NCBI GenBank assembly: GCA_018400515.1
Contig: JAGYMR010000089.1
Span: forward strand, 1 to 9,753
Reading direction: 5' to 3'
Source: Tangfeifania sp.
GTDB taxonomy: Bacteria; Bacteroidota; Bacteroidia; Bacteroidales; Prolixibacteraceae
DNA: 9,753 bases
The number at the start of each line of letters is the position of its first letter. Within the stretch, counting starts at the first letter, position 1. Both the position numbers and the translations under genes were made by a program. The notes beneath the pieces were generated by a model. It worked only from the letters and a program-made list of their open reading frames with translations, was not told the origin of the DNA and ran no database searches. Shown in pieces: positions 7,068 to 9,753 of this stretch.

Positions 7068-8057
7068 TTAATCGGTTTCTATTAAAAATTCCACTGTTTG
7101 CGGGGAGATGCGAAGCATCTGAATGAATGGAGGTTTTTCTTCTATCGCCACCTTCAGGGTTTCAGTGCCGGCATTGGCTTGCTTAAAATCCACAAAGATC
7201 TGAAAATCTGCTGCGTTTATTTCTTCATAGTGGCTTAACCCGACCATCACGGTCACCTCCACTTCCGAAGGAAACAGCCTGACCTTCGATTCCGGGGGGC
7301 TGTTTTTTACCTGGAGGGGCACCACGATGTTTTTTTCAGTGAATTTTTCAACAGGTAGTTTCAGTATGACTGTTTTTTTTCCCAGTTTGGTATTCGGGGG
7401 AGCTATTACCGGTACCTCCATCTCAATATCCGAATCGATCTCTTTGATCCGGGTGTATTGGGTTTTCAGAATTTGAACCGTGTCAAGCACCGAAGCGGGC
7501 CCTTTTACCGTCAGGCTTTCAGGTTCCAGCACAATCTCCCCGCTCAGATTAAACTGGGGTTGGAAGCTGGTTTGAACCGATGCTTTAACCGGCACTTTTT
7601 TGGAGGCTAAACGGTCAAAATCCAGGGTGAGAGTTTGGGGTGAGATGTCAAGAATAGTGAATTCGTTGCTGATCTGTCCTGAAATGATCCGGTTTAGGCG
7701 CTCGGCTGGAATTACGGTGGTTGACCTCTGTTCATTGCTGTTTTGCCGGAGTGAATTCAGGTTGATTACCACAGGGCCGGCGGACAGTGTCATTTTATGA
7801 CGCAAAAGGGTAAACCCATGGGCCCGGACTTTGAGTTCAAATTTTTCGGGCGGTGCGCTTATCAGGAAATAGTCCTCCGGGGGATTAATGTATTTTACCG
7901 GAAAGAAAACCGATGTGGAATAATTTTTGCTCAGCGCATTTAAAAACCACAATCCGGTGGCGATTAAAAGACATACGGAAAAAACTACGATCCTCCGGTC
8001 GTTCTTTATTTTTTCAAGGCTGAGGTAATTCAGTATTTCCGCTATTCTTTTGTTCAT
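7068..8057 (-). CDS. YbbR-like domain protein, membrane-anchored (CdaR-like)
   Basis: A 329-residue protein with a short basic N terminus, one hydrophobic membrane segment at about residues 22-42 (VVFSVCLLIATGLWFLNAL) and a long beta-rich exterior part. Recurrent elements such as SGEIVLEPESLTVKGPASVLDTV and KVRLFPSEVEVTVMVG resemble YbbR repeats, as in CdaR. In Firmicutes CdaR binds and regulates the diadenylate cyclase CdaA; in Bacteroidota the partner of these proteins is not established, and no dacA-like gene is in the window. The topology predicted is a cytoplasmic N terminus and an extracytoplasmic repeat region. It heads the unit with coaE, a pairing that recurs in Bacteroidota. A 5' leader of about 170 bases precedes it if the promoter at 8237-8244 is used. 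I did not give a symbol because orthology to ybbR/cdaR cannot be shown by eye. Confidence 0.83.
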   Translation of the reverse strand: MNKRIAEILNYLSLEKIKNDRRIVVFSVCLLIATGLWFLNALSKNYSTSVFFPVKYINPPEDYFLISAPPEKFELKVRAHGFTLLRHKMTLSAGPVVINLNSLRQNSNEQRSTTVIPAERLNRIISGQISNEFTILDISPQTLTLDFDRLASKKVPVKASVQTSFQPQFNLSGEIVLEPESLTVKGPASVLDTVQILKTQYTRIKEIDSDIEMEVPVIAPPNTKLGKKTVILKLPVEKFTEKNIVVPLQVKNSPPESKVRLFPSEVEVTVMVGLSHYEEINAADFQIFVDFKQANAGTETLKVAIEEKPPFIQMLRISPQTVEFLIETD

Positions 8058-8139
8058 CGTTCGAATTTAATATTTTTTAGCTAAATTGTTGCTTGCCGGG
8101 TTGCTCCCGGGAGGCAATTTCACCATTTTCTCCGGGGTC

Positions 8140-8160
8140 ATACCGGATCACCCCCGGTAT
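8140..8160. repeat. Perfect 7-bp inverted repeat in the ybbR leader
   Basis: ATACCGG (8140-8146) and CCGGTAT (8154-8160) flank a seven-base loop. A second, competing pairing is CCGGGG (8132-8137) with CCCCGG (8152-8157), which uses the same CCGG. On the plus strand the first stem is followed by TTTTAATTT, which looks terminator-like; on the minus strand it would be a leader structure upstream of the ybbR-like gene. Which strand matters is not decidable here. Confidence 0.45.
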
Positions 8161-8203
8161 TTTAATTTCTCCTTAATAAAATTGATCCACTTCTGTTTTT
8201 CAC

Positions 8204-8230
8204 CCTTTTGGCCGTTTTATACACAAAAGG
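8204..8230 (-). repeat. 5'-proximal hairpin of the ybbR leader
   Basis: CCTTTTG (8204-8210) and CAAAAGG (8224-8230) are perfect inverted repeats around a 13-base loop. They lie directly downstream of the candidate minus-strand -7 element at 8237-8244, so the message would start with or near this stem. A 5'-terminal stem of this kind can protect a transcript; this role is inference. Confidence 0.4.
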
Positions 8231-8236
8231 ATAACA

Positions 8237-8244
8237 CAAAGATA
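8237..8244 (-). promoter_or_regulatory. Candidate -7 element for the ybbR-coaE-TerB/J unit
   Basis: CAAAGATA on the plus strand reads TATCTTTG on the minus strand, an exact fit to the Bacteroidota -7 consensus TAnnTTTG. No good TTTG -33 element is seen at the expected distance upstream, but that element is often weak. A start near 8230 would give a leader of about 170 bases. Confidence 0.5.
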
Positions 8245-8346
8245 GCGGATTTGGATCAGAAATGGCTTTGGTATAAAATCATATTCAAAGGGAATCATTC
8301 GTAAAATTTTTTTTGACGGATACAGGGGATATTAATTGAAGTTCGT

Positions 8347-8380
8347 CGCCTATTTTTTGGCGTTTGTTTTTATTTTTTTG
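8347..8380 (+). terminator. Weak hairpin plus long T tract
   Basis: CGCC (8347-8350), a loop of eight bases and GGCG (8359-8362) are followed by TTTG and a T-rich tract to 8380. The stem has only four GC pairs. It lies just before the candidate ugd promoter, where no upstream plus-strand gene needs terminating, so it may simply reflect the AT-rich promoter. Confidence 0.2.
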
Positions 8381-8389
8381 TTAAATTTG
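8356..8389 (+). promoter_or_regulatory. Candidate distal promoter of ugd
   Basis: TAAATTTG (8382-8389) fits TAnnTTTG. TTTG boxes at 8356-8359 and 8363-8366 lie 22 and 15 bases upstream, bracketing the usual spacing to the -33 element. Use of this promoter would give a leader of about 360 bases before the ugd start. Confidence 0.45.
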
Positions 8390-8485
8390 ACGTTTGAAAG
8401 GTTAGACGCTTTTTTGAGGGATTTGAGGGGTGGCTGAGCGATGAAAAACGGCCTGAGAAAATATTCACACGAAAAAATGATCATA

Positions 8486-8501
8486 AAATTCTTAAGAATT
8501 T
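8486..8501. repeat. Perfect 16-bp palindrome, possible operator
   Basis: AAATTCTTAAGAATTT reads the same on both strands with no spacer. It ends seven bases before the TAGCTTTG element at 8509-8516, where a dimeric regulator could act on a promoter. It does not look like a terminator because it is AT-rich and has no loop. Confidence 0.5.
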
Positions 8502-8508
8502 CCAGTTT

Positions 8509-8516
8509 TAGCTTTG
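8509..8516 (+). promoter_or_regulatory. Candidate proximal -7 element of ugd
   Basis: TAGCTTTG fits TAnnTTTG exactly. No TTTG -33 element is found at the expected distance; the palindrome at 8486-8501 occupies that place, as would be seen at an activator- or repressor-controlled promoter. It would give a leader of about 230 bases. Confidence 0.4.
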
Positions 8517-8754
8517 AAAATAATTATTTTACAGGTTGTTTGCAATCAGCATGGCAAGGATTTTCATGGGAAGCATGATGATAAGACATGGGGTCAGGGA
8601 GTTGCTACTGAAATTTTTTTTGTGTGGGCGTTTATTGAATGACTGTCTAAAAAAAGAAATGGCCATCAGGTAATTGTTTTATGGCTCCTGCATTGATCGG
8701 GTGATTGTAAAGGATATTTTTTGAAATATAAACAATTAACTAAAATTAATTCGA

Positions 8755-9753
8755 ATGAAGATTTCCGTTGTCGGAACAGGGTATGTCGGGCTTGTTTCGG
8801 GAGCCTGTTTTGCAGAGACCGGCGTCGATGTTGTATGCGTTGATATCGACAAGCAAAAAATTGACAAACTAAATGATGGACATATCCCCATCTATGAACC
8901 CGGGCTTGAGGATATCTACCGGCGCAATGTTGAGAAGGGGCGGTTGATTTTTACTACCGGTTTTGAAGGCAGCCTTCAGGATGCGGATGTAGTATTCATT
9001 GCCGTCGGGACCCCGCCCGGTGAGGACGGAAGTGCTGATCTGAAACATGTGCTTAGTGTGGCCCGTGAGATTGGGAAATTCATCGATCATTACATGGTTG
9101 TTGTTACCAAAAGTACCGTTCCGGTGGGTACTTCCGTTAAGGTTAAGAAGGCCATCGAGGAGGAATTAAAAAAGCGGAGAGAATCGGTCCCGTTTGATGT
9201 GGCATCCAATCCCGAGTTCCTGAAGGAAGGCAGTGCCGTGGCCGATTTTTTAAAGCCCGACCGGATTGTTGTGGGAACGGAATCGGAGAAAGCCCAGAAG
9301 GTGATGAAACGGTTGTATAAACCTTTCCTGCTGAACGGTCATCCGATCTTGTTCATGGATATTACCTCCTCGGAAATGACCAAATATGCAGCCAATTCCA
9401 TGCTTGCCACCAAGATCAGCTTTATCAACGACATTGCGAATCTATGCGAGATCGTTGGTGCCGATGTGGATGCTGTGCGTAGGGGAATAGGCTCAGACCC
9501 GCGCATTGGGAATAAATTTATTTATCCCGGTACTGGCTATGGGGGGTCTTGTTTCCCCAAAGACGTTCAGGCTCTTATTCGTACTGCCGATGAAAACGGC
9601 TATTCACTGGACATTTTAAAAGCGGTTGAATCGGTCAACAACCGGCAGAAATCGATACTTTTTGGTAAGCTTTACAACCATTTTAACGGCGACCTGAAAG
9701 GGAAAAAAATTGCTTTATGGGGACTGGCATTTAAACCCAAAACGGACGATATG
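8755..9753 (+). CDS. ugd: UDP-glucose 6-dehydrogenase, 3'-truncated by window edge
   Basis: 333 codons are visible with no stop; roughly 100 residues of a typical 430-450 are missing. The N-terminal Rossmann motif is [14 protein letters not shown] (7-20), with the acidic residue at the end of the second strand (VDID, 29-32). Further family motifs are AVGTP (83-87), KSTVPVGT (119-126), [19 protein letters not shown] (152-170) and the catalytic loop [10 protein letters not shown] (261-270), where Cys266 is the thiohemiacetal-forming nucleophile. The enzyme oxidises UDP-glucose to UDP-glucuronate with two NAD, supplying uronic acid for capsule, exopolysaccharide or O-antigen. GDP-mannose or UDP-HexNAc dehydrogenases share the fold, but the sequence fits UDP-glucose best. 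The ATG at 8755 is chosen because the Rossmann strand starts directly after it. The long regulated leader and the divergent orientation suggest it opens a polysaccharide locus to the right. Confidence 0.93.
   Translation, partial: MKISVVGTGYVGLVSGACFAETGVDVVCVDIDKQKIDKLNDGHIPIYEPGLEDIYRRNVEKGRLIFTTGFEGSLQDADVVFIAVGTPPGEDGSADLKHVLSVAREIGKFIDHYMVVVTKSTVPVGTSVKVKKAIEEELKKRRESVPFDVASNPEFLKEGSAVADFLKPDRIVVGTESEKAQKVMKRLYKPFLLNGHPILFMDITSSEMTKYAANSMLATKISFINDIANLCEIVGADVDAVRRGIGSDPRIGNKFIYPGTGYGGSCFPKDVQALIRTADENGYSLDILKAVESVNNRQKSILFGKLYNHFNGDLKGKKIALWGLAFKPKTDDM

Larger units (their letters stand above)
8058..8754. other. Divergent non-coding region between ybbR and ugd
   Basis: These 697 bases separate divergent genes. 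Base composition is AT-rich with several T runs, unlike the coding DNA around it. I see no convincing gene, tRNA or CRISPR repeat. The left quarter (8058-8244) would be the leader of the ybbR-like gene, with several inverted repeats. The right half carries two candidate TAnnTTTG elements and a perfect palindrome upstream of ugd. The stretch from 8579 to 8754 holds only weak inverted repeats. Confidence 0.7.

Noticed and set aside
8086..8304. Plus-strand 72-codon frame starting with TTG
   Set aside because: It runs through inverted repeats and the opposite-strand promoter candidate, has no recognisable motif and lies in AT-rich leader DNA.
8441..8578. Short ATG frame of 45 codons upstream of ugd
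   Set aside because: It has no similarity I recognise and contains the palindrome and the TAGCTTTG element. Its length is expected by chance. A leader peptide cannot be excluded.
8671..8738. 9-bp inverted repeat TAATTGTTT/AAACAATTA with a 50-base loop
   Set aside because: Both arms are AT-rich and the loop is long; about one such pair is expected by chance in a region of this size and composition.
8869..9090. Minus-strand 73-codon frame inside ugd
   Set aside because: The plus-strand ugd frame shows all family motifs through this stretch, so this is a shadow.

Overview
The window looks like chromosomal DNA from an anaerobic Bacteroidota, probably of the Bacteroidales. Three things suggest this. 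Starts are ATG without clear Shine-Dalgarno sequences. The two non-coding leaders carry TAnnTTTG-type -7 elements (TATCTTTG, TAAATTTG, TAGCTTTG), typical of this phylum. A YbbR-like gene sits next to coaE, an arrangement common there. Genus cannot be read from the sequence. Genes are near 50% GC by eye, and the 697-base intergenic region is clearly richer in A+T.

Left part, plus strand, positions 1-5720: a redox operon. It runs PHP-family phosphoesterase (5' end missing), stand-alone GHKL ATPase, small thioredoxin-fold [2Fe-2S] protein, hydB (NuoF-like flavoprotein), hydA ([FeFe] hydrogenase) and, after a 152-base gap, hydC (NuoE-like). HydA, HydB and HydC together have all the cofactor sites of a trimeric group A3, electron-bifurcating [FeFe] hydrogenase that couples H2 to NAD(H) and ferredoxin. 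The first three genes are joined by two 4-base ATGA stop/start overlaps, so the phosphoesterase and ATPase are probably translated together with the redox proteins. They are the least understood part of the window and the best candidates for an uncharacterised control or accessory module. The HydE, HydF and HydG maturases are not in the window.

Middle part, minus strand, positions 8057-5729: a compact three-gene unit read right to left, YbbR-like membrane-anchored protein, coaE (dephospho-CoA kinase) and a TerB plus J-domain protein. It converges on hydC with 8 bases between the stop codons. One 7-bp inverted repeat (5715-5734) contains both stop codons and ends in a T run, so it probably terminates transcription from both sides.

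Right part: 8058-8754 is a non-coding divergent regulatory region. It has a structured ybbR leader, candidate promoters on both strands and a perfect 16-bp palindrome just upstream of one ugd promoter candidate. From 8755 the plus strand encodes a UDP-glucose 6-dehydrogenase (ugd) that runs off the window end and probably starts a surface-polysaccharide locus.
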